From contig JACTAT010000077.1 of the NCBI GenBank assembly GCA_014526335.1, forward strand, positions 144,822 to 208,821: DNA of 64,000 nt, in the 5' to 3' direction. Both the position numbers and the translations under genes were made by a program. The notes under the pieces are model-generated. The model searched no databases, was not told the origin of the DNA, and worked only from the letters and a program-made list of their open reading frames with translations. Shown here in pieces: positions 29,843 through 42,523 of the stretch. The DNA comes from Chrysaora quinquecirrha (taxonomy: Eukaryota > Cnidaria > Scyphozoa > Semaeostomeae > Pelagiidae). Every line of letters begins with the position of its first letter. Position 1 is the stretch's first letter.

Positions 29843-31793
29843 GGAAGCGGGTTCGCGCATGCTCAATAAGCTGCTTTTTGCAAGGACAGTGATGGCGGAA
29901 AGTCACCTCAATTTTTCAGCCAAGTTTGCGGGTAAGTAACTTCATTTTCCTTTAGTATTTTTAATTTCTTCACTTGATTTAATAATTTTGACCCAATTTG
30001 CTTTAAATAACAGAAAGAAATTTGCGATTTGGCAAATCTTTCAGCTTAAAAAGGCCTGTAGAATTCCGTACTTTTCGGCCTATTTTTCACACCGTCACAG
30101 TGCCTACTTTCAACATGGCATTATTTTATAAATTGTATGGGGTTCCGTAAAATAAAAAGTTGGAAAAGAATGCCCAAGGTTCAAAGTTATTGAAACCTTT
30201 GAAGAACCCCGAAGAACCCCAACGCTAAGAGGTGAAATCGCACTTTGAAAATGTGCCATTTTTAAGATTTTCATCGCCATTTTGAAATCTAGGCCTACTC
30301 TGTTACACAAAAGCATGACAATTAAAATGCAACTGGCATTGATTTATTATACAACAGGCTGTTTAAGCATAGATTCCTAGCTTTTTAAAGTATTTTTTGT
30401 TGGCAATAAGTGTTATCAAAAATCTAAATTCATATTTTGCAGGAAAAAGATGCTCAACAGAACTGCCATAGTGCCATGTAGTGCCATTGTTCAACTTATT
30501 CTGCAGCTGCCCATGGTAAAAAATACAGCAACATTCACAGAAATTTCAAGGAAGAACTCTTTGCTAGATATAGATACAAACAATGAATTGATTGAACTTG
30601 AAATATTATTCAAATCAACAATTTTGCTCATCTTGTTGGTTATTTATTGTTGAATTTCTTTCCCGTGTGTTAGGCTATTGTTGCTTTATAATGATAAGTT
30701 GTCATGTATTTTTTATTTTCAAGACCTTTTAAAGTTTCAACCTTGCACTTTTCTCAATTAACCAGCTTGCCAAATTTCCTTATCGAGTTTGGAAATTAGG
30801 GAGTCAATGCAACTCAAAGAAGATATTGATTCACACATTTACAAACAAATATCAGGGATTTTAGTGAAAGTATGCTCCCTAATTCTTATTGATAGTTTTG
30901 CATTTTAAGTAGATACTTCTAGCAGACAAATTGCTATATCCCACCACACATGTTTTATCGGCAATGATGGATTAATGGAATCCCTATTTGAAAGCCTGTG
31001 AAAATAGAATCTTTTTATTATTCCTTGCCATTTATTCAAATTATAACTGAAACAGATGAATATTTTTCATGCTTGTAGTGTAGCAAAGAACAGCAGACTC
31101 TTTAAAATAATGAGGTCAAGATAAAAACCTGACATAACCCTTACAACAAATAGAATAAAAAACTAAATATATGGAATATCCCCCTTTTCCTAGAAAGCAT
31201 CATTGTTATCAAATCAAGTGTTTATTATTGAGATACATTTTCAGTTCAGATTCATTCCACATTACAGTAAATTTTGATTTCTCTGGACTGTCACTGTCAG
31301 AGCAGAGTTGCAGAACCATCATTATTTCAAAGTTGACATTTTAATTGATATACATTAGCGTCTCAACAGGTTCCTCTTGGGTTCTTGTGTAGTACCGATC
31401 TCAGTAATTCAGAAAGTGTTATCAGGTAACAAGCTTTTCGCAATAATCAGCAACAAAGGTGAGATTACTTCTGAACACAGCAAAGGCACAGCAAAATAAT
31501 TCGACTGGCTAGGCCAACAATTCCAACAGCTTTTCGATCTGCTTCTGCTAAGTCACAAATTATTGCAGATTGGTAAAAAACCTCCTTTAATCTGTTCAGA
31601 TAGATTCAAGAAGCAAAACCAGAAAACCGATGAATAGTTTTTATGAGTGATTGTGAAGATTTGTAAAGATCTTTGCTATTGTGCCTAGGCCAAAATTGCT
31701 CCTTTCATCCGCACGCTAATCGAACAGGATGGAAATGGACAGGTTTAGCCTCTCTCTCGCACGTCCAAAATGAGCATGCGCGAACCCGCTTCC
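29843..31793. mobile_element. 1.95-kb segment bounded by 23-bp inverted repeats
   Basis: 'ggaagcgggttcgcgcatgc' at 29843 and its complement ending at 31793 bound sequence absent from copy 2. At 29891 an ATG in good context starts MAESHLNFSAKFA, followed by 'gtaagt', like a first exon, but no continuing coding exon was found: a candidate acceptor at 30443 leads to a stop. No transposase recognised. Confidence 0.45.
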
Positions 31794-31899
31794 TTCAGGT
31801 GATTTCATCTCGTTTCAGGTCGTTTCAGGTCGTCTCACTGTTTATAAATTACGTTATCTTGTGCATGTGGATTGGATTCTTCTGGCACCCCTGAATAGT

Positions 31900-32620
31900 G
31901 TAATGGTTAGCACTGCACCATTTGTGCTTGGGGTCTCAATCCACGGTAGGAATCGCATGCTTAAAGTTGTAAACACACTTGCTTTGCTTTCCATGATTAT
32001 GTTCACATATTAGATGATCACGTAACATAGCAAGCTGGTCAATAAATTACTTGGGAATTCGGGATGTTAATCAATAAAATGAATGAACCTATTGGGATGA
32101 CAGAAGCCCAATTGGGATGAAAACAGAAAAGTGCTTCTGAAAATTTTACTCCTGATCGAGATGAAAATGCCAGGTATTCACGTATTCCAGGGGATATTTT
32201 GGAAGCAATTTTCCAAATCTACGCCCCAATAAAGGTGAGGTGGAATGTGAAAAAATTTTGGGGCTCCTCATGTAGAGATTTTCCAAAAATTGCGATTTTA
32301 TAAAAATGACGTCATTTTGATGTTGGGATGTGGCTCGTCGTGTAATTTAGCTGACTTGACTTTGGTGTCAGGTCAGGTGCTCAGTATGGTCAGGGTTCGA
32401 ACCAACGGTGGCGTCACAGCCAGGTAGAGGTATCGATTAGTTAACCTAGTACTGAGTGGCCCTGAAACACTATTTCACCTTCACCTTCAATGGGCCTAGA
32501 CAAGTTCAATCAAACAACTTGTGACTTCCGATCTTTGCTATTCTGATGCTGCTAAACATGCATGAAAATATTCAAGATCTAAAGCAAGCCCAGTATCATC
32601 AGGAATTATGATTATTTATA
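31900..32620. repeat. second copy of the SINE-bearing segment
   Basis: Parallels 61170-61907, and its first 350 bp also repeat 29450-29840. It therefore occurs twice in copy 1 of the duplication and once in copy 2. Confidence 0.8.
32335..32505 (+). repeat. tRNA-derived SINE-like element with 'caccttcacctt' tail
   Basis: A-box-like 'tttagctgacttgac' and B box 'gggttcgaacc' about 50 nt apart, ending in short 'ttcacc' repeats. The copy at 61615-61780 has the same parts. Confidence 0.55.
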
Positions 32621-33163
32621 AAATAAAACTGGAAAACTCAAAACACAAACCTTGAAACCTCAGACAGGATTTTCATCTTGAAAACGAAAGCGAAACGAAA
32701 TGAGCAAAAAGGGGAAGTACATTACAGACAGTGGGAGACAAAAGTCATAAAGGTCACGTGGCCATGAAGACTGGAATCATGAAGGGTGTGTCATTGTCAA
32801 GGGATTTAGACCCCCTCCTCCTCGACAACCCAAGAAAGCGCAACTAAAACCCCAGGAAAGTAATCATCTGGGCCTGGGCCAGTACTGAATCGCGGGGGGG
32901 TATAGAAATTTTGAGCAGGGATCAGCCGCCAGCATATTCCAAATGGTACCGTAGGCGAGACTAACTTTCAAGAGATAATGGCACCCAAGGCTACACTTGA
33001 AATTGTTGGTCTTAAGTGGGAAATTTCAAAGGTCGACTTGTTTCTTATACCAGTTTCATTGTTACATTTCATTTACTAGTTTCATTGCTCTTTTATTATC
33101 TTGGAAGTGCTTTCTTTTCAAGGCTAATAAAAGTTGAAAACGTGACCGCAAGATGGTTAAATA
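32506..33163. other. intergenic sequence, nothing recognised
   Basis: Contains a 'gcgaaacgaaa' stretch and a G run at 32895. Most of it is missing from copy 2, which resumes at the equivalent of 33461. Confidence 0.5.
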
Positions 33164-33540
33164 CCCAAGGGAGGGGGTACTTCCATTGCTCGTTATACTA
33201 GACGTGCCGCCCAAATGGGTAACTTTTTTCAGCGCCAATTTCTCTACATAACACATGGGTAGTAAAACATATATACCATTTTAGACATGCATTGCTTTGA
33301 AAAGCCTGATAAAAAGTGCGTTTTATTATTCAACGCAAATGACTTTTCCACGCATTTAGAGATGCCTCAGGCGTTAAATTGGGTTCAAACATTTGAGATA
33401 TTGGTACAAATGGGTAAAAAATTTCGTTGTTTATTCTATACATGGGAACCACGAGAAACAGAATTTATCAGTAGACATGGGTGGGTTAGGAAAAACTAGG
33501 CGGCACGTCTTGTCATTTGAACAATGAAGTACCCCCGGGG
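33164..33540. mobile_element. 377-bp hAT-like MITE
   Basis: Ends 'cccaagggagggggtacttc' and 'gaagtacccccgggg', flanked by the exact 8-bp duplication 'gttaaata' at 33156-33163 and 33541-33548. Same family as 15787-16262. Confidence 0.85.
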
Positions 33541-33548
33541 GTTAAATA

Positions 33549-34013
33549 CTGTATGATACCCCTGGCTAGACCAATAATGCAAAAATGTATATCCTTGGCT
33601 AGACTGTACAAGTCCGAAAAAGTATACCCTCTAGCTTGCCACATCCCAAGGTACCTATATTATGGGAGAACCCCCCCCCGTGACTAAAATGAAAAAAATT
33701 AACTTAAATGGCTAACTGATCCTTAATCTGAATCCCAGGGGGGACTCACTATGGATACATTACGGGGGGTCCTCAAAAAACCAAAAAAGATGTATATTTT
33801 AGGAATTCTATACCCAAAAGTGTACCAAACAATCTCCGTATGTCTCTCTGTTTCTGTATTTTCTCCCTTAATAAGGCTCAACTGACAATTTATGCAAACC
33901 AACAAAACAATCTCTTGTTTATAATCTGTACTTTGTCATGAGTCTTCTGGATTTTTTGCGAATCAAGCCAAAATTATACCAATTTCGCTAAAAAAAGCAG
34001 ACCAAAAAATATA
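33549..34013. repeat. repeat-derived flank shared with copy 2
   Basis: Contains the 'ttggctagact' block and 'tatggatacattacgggg'. Parallels 63070-63520. Confidence 0.6.
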
Positions 34014-34322
34014 GAGGGGGGCTTTGGGGGGTATCAAAACCCGAAAACCCGGAAGAAAATTGGGACAAACCCGAAAACCTGCATGACCATTGTTTCAACA
34101 ACTTTTTAAAGAATTTTACACATTGGTATCCTTGGTGTGGTTTAAAACCCGAAAACCCGCACATTCTTACTACAATACTTGAAAACCGAGCTAGAAAGAT
34201 GGCAAAACCCGTTGCCCGTTAAATATACTTAACCCGAAAACCCGCAGAATTTTTTAGAAAAACCCGAAAACCTGAGGGCAAAATCGGCCAAACCTGCAAC
34301 CCGTGAAATCCCAAAGCCCCCC
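34014..34322. mobile_element. 309-bp element with repeated 'aaacccgaaaacccg' words
   Basis: Ends 'gaggggggctttgg' and 'ccaaagcccccc', flanked by 'aatata' on both sides. Absent at the paralogous position near 63519. Inside, 'acccgaaaaccc' words recur. A one-ended relative is at 50811-50960. Confidence 0.7.
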
Positions 34323-35040
34323 AATATACTAAATTCCATTTTTCAATACCCAAAAGTGGCTGACCCCCGTCACTTACCTATAGCACGTCAAAACTCATAA
34401 AAACCAAATCAAATCAAATCAAATTAAACATCAAGCCTTAAAAACAAACTCAGGTTTTGAGTGTCAACTCCTTAGGAAACAAAAATTTAAAAGGGCTGAT
34501 ACCCATGAGGACTTTGGTGTACTGGTTCAGCCAAGCTGCACTTGATCAATGGATTTTGGGTCCAAAGGCCAAGACACCGCCATTGATACGCCAACGCCAA
34601 TGCACGAATAAATCGACTAGGGACTATCTCGTCCAAGACTCGACCAACCGCCACATGTTCTTTGAACTGAAACATACACTCATACACATACAGTTTGAAC
34701 CTTATTTGTGAATGAAAAAAGATTACCACATACAGTTTGAATAATAAAACTGTCTCTTGCATTTAGAACCTTAAAAACAACCACATACAATTTAAACCTT
34801 AAAACTGCCACATAGCCAAAGTATGAATCTAGTTGACCTTGTTGTGGCGTAAAGCTGCCACATGCAGTTTGAACCTTGCAACTGACATAAAGTGACAGTG
34901 TGAAACTCAGTTTGAACCTAAAAATTGCCACATAGCTACATTTTGAGCCTAGTTGACGCACTTGTATCGTAAAACTACAAAGGCAACTGGAACCTTTAAC
35001 TCCCACATAGCTACAGTCTGAACCTATAGTTGACGCAGTT
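34323..35040. repeat. flank shared with copy 2, with 'ccacatacagtttgaacc' words
   Basis: Parallels 63525-64000. Degenerate repeats of 'cacatacagtttgaacctta' run from 34680 on. No gene recognised. Confidence 0.6.
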
Positions 35041-35045
35041 GTACT

Positions 35046-35300
35046 AAAATGCTCTTTCGTTGACAGAATCCGAAGAAATTCTCCTTTCAATTGTACTGAC
35101 AGGTATTAAGATGCTTAAGTAAAATGCTCTTTCCTTGAAAGGATCTGAAGATTATTTCCCATTAAATAGTACTGACAGGTATTAAGATGCTTAAGTAAAA
35201 TGCTCTTTCCTTGACAGAATCTGAAGACATTTTCCATTAAATAGACTGACAGGTATTAACATGCTTAAGTAAAATGCTCTTTCCTTGACATGTAGAACTT
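35046..35300. repeat. 75-bp tandem repeat, about 3.4 copies
   Basis: 'aaaatgctctttcc' starts copies at 35046, 35121, 35197 and 35271, each followed by 'actgacaggtattaagatgc'. Confidence 0.85.
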
Positions 35301-35590
35301 GAAAATGTGATGAAATATATTCATTGATACCTTTGATTCTAATTTTTCTCTGTTGGGAAAGACGTCTTCCGAATAGGAGAAATTTGCTACTATCCGAAGA
35401 CAAGTTGAACCTGCACACATCATGCTTGATATAAGAACTCTGCGCTAAAGCTCAGTGGCAGTGCCACAATAAAACAGATTTCAGATTGAATGAAACGATG
35501 ACCAATCAAAAATCACTTGTTTTTATCTTTATCAAGAATAAAACTCCAAGGAAGGAAAGTCACGGAAATATCCCATTTGAAAACGGTCAA
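35301..35590. other. intergenic sequence, nothing recognised
   Basis: No supported feature. Confidence 0.4.
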
Positions 35591-37245
35591 GTCCAAAACA
35601 ACATGCCATTGGGAACACCGACGAACACTGAAGAACACCAATAAAACGGATGGAACACTGATGAAAACCCAGGAACACCGATGGAGCCCCGATGAGCACC
35701 CATAAACACCGATGGAGCCCCGATGAACACAAATAAAACCGATGGAACACTGATTAAAACCCAGGAACACCGGTGGAACCCCGATGAGCACCAATAAACA
35801 CCGATGGAGCCCCGATGAACACAAATAAAACCGATGGAACACTGATGAACACCAATAAACACCGATGGAACACCGATGAATCCCGATGAAAATTCATGAA
35901 CAGCGATGGACACCAATGGAACACCGATGGACAGCGATAAAAGCCGATCAACACCAATAAACACCGATGGAACACCAATGGAACACCGATGGACAGCGAT
36001 GAAAACCGATGAACACCAATAAACACCGATGGAACACCAATGGAACACCGATGGAACACAGATGAATCCCGATGAAAACGATGGAACACCGATGGACAGC
36101 GATGAAAACCGATGAACACCAATAAACACCGATGGAACACCAATGGAAAACCGATGGACAGCGATGAAAACCGATGAACACCATTAAACACCAATGGAAC
36201 ACCAATGGAACACCGATGGACAGCGATGAAAACCGATGAACACCATTAAACACCAATGGAACACCAATGGAACACCGATGGAAACCCCGATGATCATCAA
36301 TAAACACCGATGGAACACCGATGAATCACGATGAAAACTCATGAACACCGATGGACACCAATGGAACACCGATGGACAGCGATGAAAGCCGATGAACACC
36401 AATAAACACCGATAGAACACCAATGGAACACCGATGGACAGCGATGAAAACCGATGAACACCAATAAACACCGATGGAACACCAATGAAACACCGATGGA
36501 CAGCGATGAAAGCCGATGAACACCAATAAACAACGATGGAACACCAATGGAACACCACTGGACAGCGATGAAACGCGATGAAAACTGATGAACACCAATA
36601 AACACCGATGGAACACCGATGAATCACGATGAAAACTCATGAACACCGATGGACACCAATGGAACACCGATGGACAGCGATGAAAGCCGATGAACACCAA
36701 TAAACACCGATAGAACACCAATGGAACACCGATGGACAGCGATGAAAACCGATGAACACCAATAAACAACGATGGAACACCAATGGAACACCGATGGACA
36801 GCGATGAAAACCGATGAACACCAATAAACACCGATGGAACACCAATGGAACACCGATGGAACACAGATGAATCCCGATGATCATCAATAAACACCGATGG
36901 AACACCTATGAATCGCGATGAAAACTCATGAACACCGATGGAACACCAATGGAACACCACTGGACAGCGATGAAAAGCGATGAACACCATTAAACACCGA
37001 TGGAACACCAATGGAACACCACTGGACAGCGATGAAAACCGATGAACACCATTAAACACCGATGGAACACCAATGGAACACCACTGGACAGCGATGAAAA
37101 GCGATGAAAACTGATGAACACCGATAAAAACAAATACAACCGATGGAACCCCGATGAACACAATAAACACCGATGGAACCCCGATGAACAGCAATAAACA
37201 CCGATGGAACACAGATGAACATAGTAAACACCGATGGAACACCCA
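35591..37245. repeat. minisatellite of 'ggaacaccgatg' words with 62-bp higher-order unit
   Basis: Words of 10-12 bp ('gaacaccaat', 'gaacaccgat', 'gacagcgatg') form a 62-bp unit; 'gacagc' starts at 36095, 36157 and 36219. The minus strand lacks stops in several frames, giving many overlapping false ORFs rich in VFIGVHRF and CSIGVP. Confidence 0.92.
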
Positions 37246-37765
37246 TTGCAGTCGAGGTTTTGAAATAAGGTATGATTACTTAGATTCATTTTTTCATTGA
37301 AAAGAGAAAGATCTGAGTTGCCTGGGGTTTCTAATTGTAGTGATTCAAATGTTAGGGCAGCTCTTAAAGAGAATATATGTCTGAAGACATCGATGGATGA
37401 CTCAAGAAACAACACTGCTCAAATAAATCTAAAACGTATCTACTAAAAAAGCTGTTTACATGAAGTATTAAGCTATAAAAAATTCAATTTAATGGAGTCC
37501 TTTTCTCAACATAAAAATGGTTCAATACGTCATCGAGTCAAACGTTAATTCAGCAAGGGGGTAATTCACGACACTAATTTTGATGCTCAAATTTGCTTAT
37601 TACTCATCTTTAGAAATAAATCAACTGCAAGGCAAGATGAGATGACATCATGCCTGTACAGTCTTCCATGTCCTTAAACTTAAACTTATCATCAATGTGG
37701 GTTGGACAACAATTTAGCCATCGTTATATAGCCATTATTAGGTAATTGTTTTACTTTGAATACAT
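37246..37765. other. intergenic sequence, nothing recognised
   Basis: AT-rich, no coding or repeat signal that could be supported. Confidence 0.4.
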
Positions 37766-38730
37766 AGGCTACGTCTACATGGACATGTTTTCAAGAAATT
37801 GCGTTTTTTGAAAGTTATTAGTGTTGCTGCATCGTTTTCAAATATTTGCATTTTTTAATGTCAGTGAAAAGATATAAAAAGTTGGCGTCTACAGGAGCGT
37901 TTTCGGAACGTTTTCGCTTTCAACACGGAAACGACAACATAACCTGAAATTTGAAATTCTGAAATTCAATACCAATCAGTCATCGAAAGTTGTTAGTGTT
38001 GCTGCATCGTTTTCAAATATTTGCGTTATTTGATGTCAGTGAAAAGATATAAAAAGTTGGCGTCTACAGGAGCGTTTTCGGAACGTTTTCGCTTTCAACA
38101 CGGAAACGACAACATCACCTGAAATTTGAAATTTTGAAATTCAATACCAATCAGTCATCGAAAGTTGTTAGTGTTGCTGCATCGTTTTCAAATATTTGCG
38201 TTTTTTGATGTCAGTGAAAAGATATAAAAAGTTGGCGTCTACAGGAGCGTTTTTGGAACGTTTTCGCTTTCAACACGGAGACGACAACATCACCTGAAAT
38301 TTGAAATTTTGAAATTCAATACCAATTAACCATGGAAAGTTATTAGTATTGCTGCATCGTTTTCAAATATTTGCGTTTTTTGATGTCAGTTAAAAGATAT
38401 AAAAAGTTGGCGTCTACAGGAGCGTTTTCGGAACGTTTTCGCTTTCAACACGGAAACGACAACATGACCCGAAATTTGAAATTTTGAAATTCAATACCAA
38501 TTAACCATCGAAAGTTATTAGTGTTGCTGCATCGTTTTCAAATATTTGCGTTTTCGGTATCTACAAGGGAAAATTGCGTTTTCAAACAATTACGTTTCAA
38601 AATGATTCCACTCTAGAAACCGTTTTCAAGAGCTTGCGTTTTCAGTCGTAAATTTACCCGTGTCGGGAGATGAAAATGCAAAGAAATCATGGCGTTTTCA
38701 TTTGAAAACGTATCAGTGTAGACGTAACCT
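37766..38730. mobile_element. MITE-like element built of 175-bp tandem monomers
   Basis: Ends 'aggctacgtctacatg' and, inverted at the right, 'gtgtagacgtaacct'. Between them, monomers containing 'gttggcgtctacaggagcg' start at 37981, 38156, 38331 and 38506, exactly 175 bp apart. A monomer also contains a copy of the terminal 'cgtctaca' word, so the tandem array may come from the element's own end. Confidence 0.75.
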
Positions 38731-38874
38731 GAACAAGCAGAAATATTGCATTTATGATCTACATTGATGAGCTATATAATTAAAACACAATGTCGCCATC
38801 GTCGTATGGCCAAAACTGGGCACTTGATAAGGAGACTTAAGGAACCACTTCAGACAATTTTAACCGAAATGTCA

Positions 38875-38883
38875 CCACAAAGG
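38875..38883. repeat. 9-bp target-site duplication, left
   Basis: 'ccacaaagg', repeated at 41133-41141 on the other side of the element. Confidence 0.85.
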
Positions 38884-41132
38884 TACCCTGGGTGCCAGAC
38901 TCTCGAATTTAAAAAACGAGAGTCTGGTTCAATGCGCCCCGACCTCGTTCCTGTGCAGCCCGCCTGATCTAATTTGAAAGTTCTACTTGCCAATTCCACT
39001 GACTGGACTACGACCCTACGAGGAGGAGTTCGTCTGAAACATCAGTGAAATATGCTGGGGTTTGAGAGAGTTTTGTTTAAGATATTATATATACCATTGT
39101 CAAAGAATCATAATTACGGCACAAACAGATGGATCGACACCCTGGGTGATGGATCGATGATTTAGAGCAGTGATGTGCTGCCAGACAGACGTTTCAAATG
39201 CATCCTTTTCCATCCAGCGTCTTTTCTAATATGGCCTAAGAGGCGAGGCAGTAGATCATTGATGCAAGAAAAATTTCAAAACTTTACAAGACCGAAATTG
39301 AACTTAAGGAAATTGCGCAACAGCATCATGATGTGAAAGATATGAAAGCTGCACGTAGCAGATGAAATTTTAAATCACACACAGACATACTACTTGGTTG
39401 ATTAGAAAATGTCAAACTATTGTTGTAAACACCGTGCTTTGTGTGAGCCCTGCACCAAAGGTTGCTTGGTTGTTTCATTGCAGACGCTCTAATATTTTAC
39501 GCAAACTTGGATCATCCCACATCACCAATAGTTTTCAATTTCATATAACATTTTAACTTTCTAATGTACAGTTAAAATCTTAATTTATGATTCTTTTATT
39601 TCATGGCACAGTAACAAATACCACTACTAGACAGAATATGATTCAACTCAAGATACTATGACAAAAGCACTTGTTGGCAATTAGGGCATCCTTTGTAATA
39701 CATTGTTTTCAAATAAAATAAGATAAAGGCAAAAATTGACAACAGACTTACTGTCACAATGCACAATGCAATAATTAAGTTATAGTAAATGTTTTCAACT
39801 TTTTATCAACAATAGTTCTTATTTGCTAGAACAAATTTTTTATAGTCAGATAATGTTGTTTTACATGTAGACCTATTGACTTTTTTCAACATTGACCATC
39901 TGTCGTTGCACCTAACTTCTCAAATGGGGACATGATCATTGACTTGGTGCAATTTTAAAATTTTATCTAACTTGGTACTATTCTTTCTCTAATTTGAGCA
40001 ATATGTCACTCCAAAGACTTTTGTGTGTTAAAGAGAATTGTCTCTTGAGGCAAAATTTTGTGCAAACTAGCAGATAATAAGTTAAAGTAATTTCAGAGAA
40101 CTGCAGGGAAAATAACAATTGTAATCTTTTTGATTTTCAACAAAGGTCTCTTATGGAAATGAAACTTAGAATACCCTCGCAGTTACTAGTGCAGAGTTTC
40201 TTTTGCTTCCTGTAGGCACTACACACGATATGAGTTATGGATAGGGGTGTTTCATAACAAAGTGATGCAGTGTTGTTGGGTGGTGGAATACCGGATATTG
40301 AAATTTTTAATTGTACTTTAAGATGCAAAATACAGACCAATCTTAAGAGAGAAGACAAATCACATTGTTTGTCTTGTCTCTGTTTGTGCAAAAGGATGCG
40401 ATTTGACTTTGCAAATTCATTCATATGACCTTGTAACATACACCATATGTCTGTAGCAGAAATCATGGACCTGGGGTAGTTAACAAATTTTCTTTCACAA
40501 AATGTGTGTACAGGGATCAGTAAACCCGACACTGCAAATCACCTAAAATGGCCCACCTATTGCAGATAAGAGGGGACCACATCCGCAGTTTTTGTGATGT
40601 GAATAGCCAAATACCACCCAGGGTGGTGGAATACCGGATATTGAAATTTTTAAGTGTACTTTAAGATCCAAAATACAGAACAATGTTAAGAGAGAAGACA
40701 AAACACATTGTTTGTCTTGTCTCTGTTTGTGTAAAAGGATGCGATTTGATTTTGCAAATTCATAAATTGACAAAAGAGATGCTTTACAACTTGGGAATGA
40801 GCCGCAATGACAAAACAGCTGAGAGAGAGTCAAATGCCATTAATTACATGGGGAAGCTGTTAGAAGCTACAGACAAAGACCTCAGCATCAAAGCCCCCAG
40901 TGGAAGACACAAGAATAGAGACAAAAAGGGTGACATGCAGCTAATTGTGATGAATAATCTTTGCACCAGAAATGTATTCATTAAGATACCAGGGTGCAGA
41001 CATCAAAATTTTCAGAATTTCGACAGAAATCTGCTCTTCAAACTTGAAATTCCATCATTTAACAGATGCTTGAAGGGTCATAATTGAACCAGACTCTCGT
41101 TTTTTAAATTCGAGAGTCTGGCACCCAGGGTA
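38884..41132. mobile_element. 2.25-kb Mutator-like element with terminal hairpins
   Basis: Terminal inverted repeats of about 50 bp start 'taccctgggtgccagactct', and each contains its own hairpin ('ccagactctcg' with 'cgagagtctgg'). An exact 9-bp duplication flanks it. Inside, 40257-40450 and 40620-40770 are direct repeats ('ggtggaataccggatattga'). A plus-strand 134-codon ORF (40683-41087) may be a residue of coding sequence, but no transposase motif was recognised. Confidence 0.85.
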
Positions 41133-41141
41133 CCACAAAGG

Positions 41142-41703
41142 TTAATCCTTATGAAAAACTTCCCGTTCACAAATAACAAGCTTCATCTGTGCCATATTTA
41201 GTAGAAGAGTCCATGAGCACAAGGGTTGACGTTAATAAGACTTTAGCCAAAATGGCCCCATATACACGAGCAGAATTTTAAGCGAATGTGGTCATTTAAA
41301 GGATTAACAGACTGCCGATCCGTGTACATGGCCCTTTTCGTCAATTTTTCTCGACCTAAAATTCCATCACATATCGAAGGCACGGCTTAAGCAAAATAGT
41401 CATGGTCAGGAGGTGCTCAACTTGCTTGAAATTTGCTTGAACTATTGTTTCTCTAATCTTTATTACCGTTTTCGATTAACCTGGAGTGACCTGACTGACC
41501 AAGACTTTGATTTTTGAAAGCTGAGAAGCCTTAGTTGCTGCAAATGGAAATGGATATGCAAATAGTGCCTGATGTTGGTTGCACTGGTATGCAATTAACT
41601 CCTTTCGATAAATCGAGAAATGCGGGACGGAAACTTGAAACTTGATTCTCAAGCAAGATGCTAATTGCCAAATTGAGGCCAATGTCACCACAAAGGGTTA
41701 TCC
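41142..41703. other. host sequence between two insertions
   Basis: The stretch after 41142 ('ttaatccttatgaaaaactt') is repeated after 42058. No gene recognised. Confidence 0.5.
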
Positions 41704-42057
41704 CATGGGCTGCAGGAGTCGTGGAATTTTGAATGTAAAAGAACTTTTGATCGATAATTTGACTATTTTGCTGCGAAGGCGCCGTTTTCTGCTGCGAAGG
41801 CGCCGTGTTATGCTCGCGCGTGGCTGATTGACGTGGGATTGAGCAGTCATGTCACTCAAAATATCAGATATTTAGGCACTGAAGAGGTTTCAACTTACAT
41901 TTTGAGTGACATGACTGCTCAATCCCACGTCAATCAGCCACGCGCGAGCATAACATGGCGCCTTCGCAGCAGAAAACAGAGAGAGATATACAAAGTAGTC
42001 AAATTATCGATCAAAAGTTCTTTTTCATTCAAAATTCCACGACTCCTGCAGCCCATG
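41704..42057. mobile_element. 354-bp perfect-arm fold-back element
   Basis: Ends 'catgggctgcaggagtcgtg' and its complement; the arms pair almost to the centre at about 41885 ('gagcagtcatgtcactcaaa'). 'gttatcc' flanks both ends. It lies in a second copy of the sequence that hosts the 38884 element. Confidence 0.85.
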
Positions 42058-42482
42058 GTTATCCTTATAAAAAACTTCACGTTGTTAAATAACGGACTTC
42101 TATTGTGTCAACTTAATTAAGTAGAAAAGTATATGAACACAAGGGTTGACATTATTGGATAAGTTGACATTCTGAACGACTCCTGCAAAGCCATAAAAAG
42201 ACAATTGTCACAATATCAAAAATTCGTCAGTGAGCAAAACTAAATCAACTCATAAAGACCCAAATCAATTTTGACGACGAATGGCAGGGCCACATTACAA
42301 ATTGATAAAAATTTATCCATAATAAAAACAGATAGCTAATATATAAAAATGGAGATAATATTTACAAAACTTAAGATCATAATGTACGAGTGTCTTCGTC
42401 AGGTTCATGAAAGAGTTCATGTTACCATTTCGGACACAGTTTTTGGACACCAAAGAAGATATTTCGGTAGTTGAATAGTTTT

Positions 42483-42523
42483 TCATTCCGATCCATATTC
42501 CATCAAATATCTTGATAAAGCAT
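42483..42523 (-). CDS. candidate last exon of NLR2 (weak)
   Basis: A strong acceptor 'tttgtatttcag' is followed by 13 codons in the phase required by the 37-nt exon (ALSRYLMEYGSE) and a TGA. Distance and lack of a paralogue make this a guess. Confidence 0.2.

Noticed and set aside
35513..37415. Many overlapping minus-strand ORFs up to 201 codons rich in Cys, Phe and Val
   Set aside because: All arise from the 62-bp higher-order minisatellite. Several frames are open at once, and there is no splice or start context.
40137..41087. Transposase of the 38884-41132 element
   Set aside because: Short ORFs on both strands show no catalytic motif that could be named; kept only as a possible residue.
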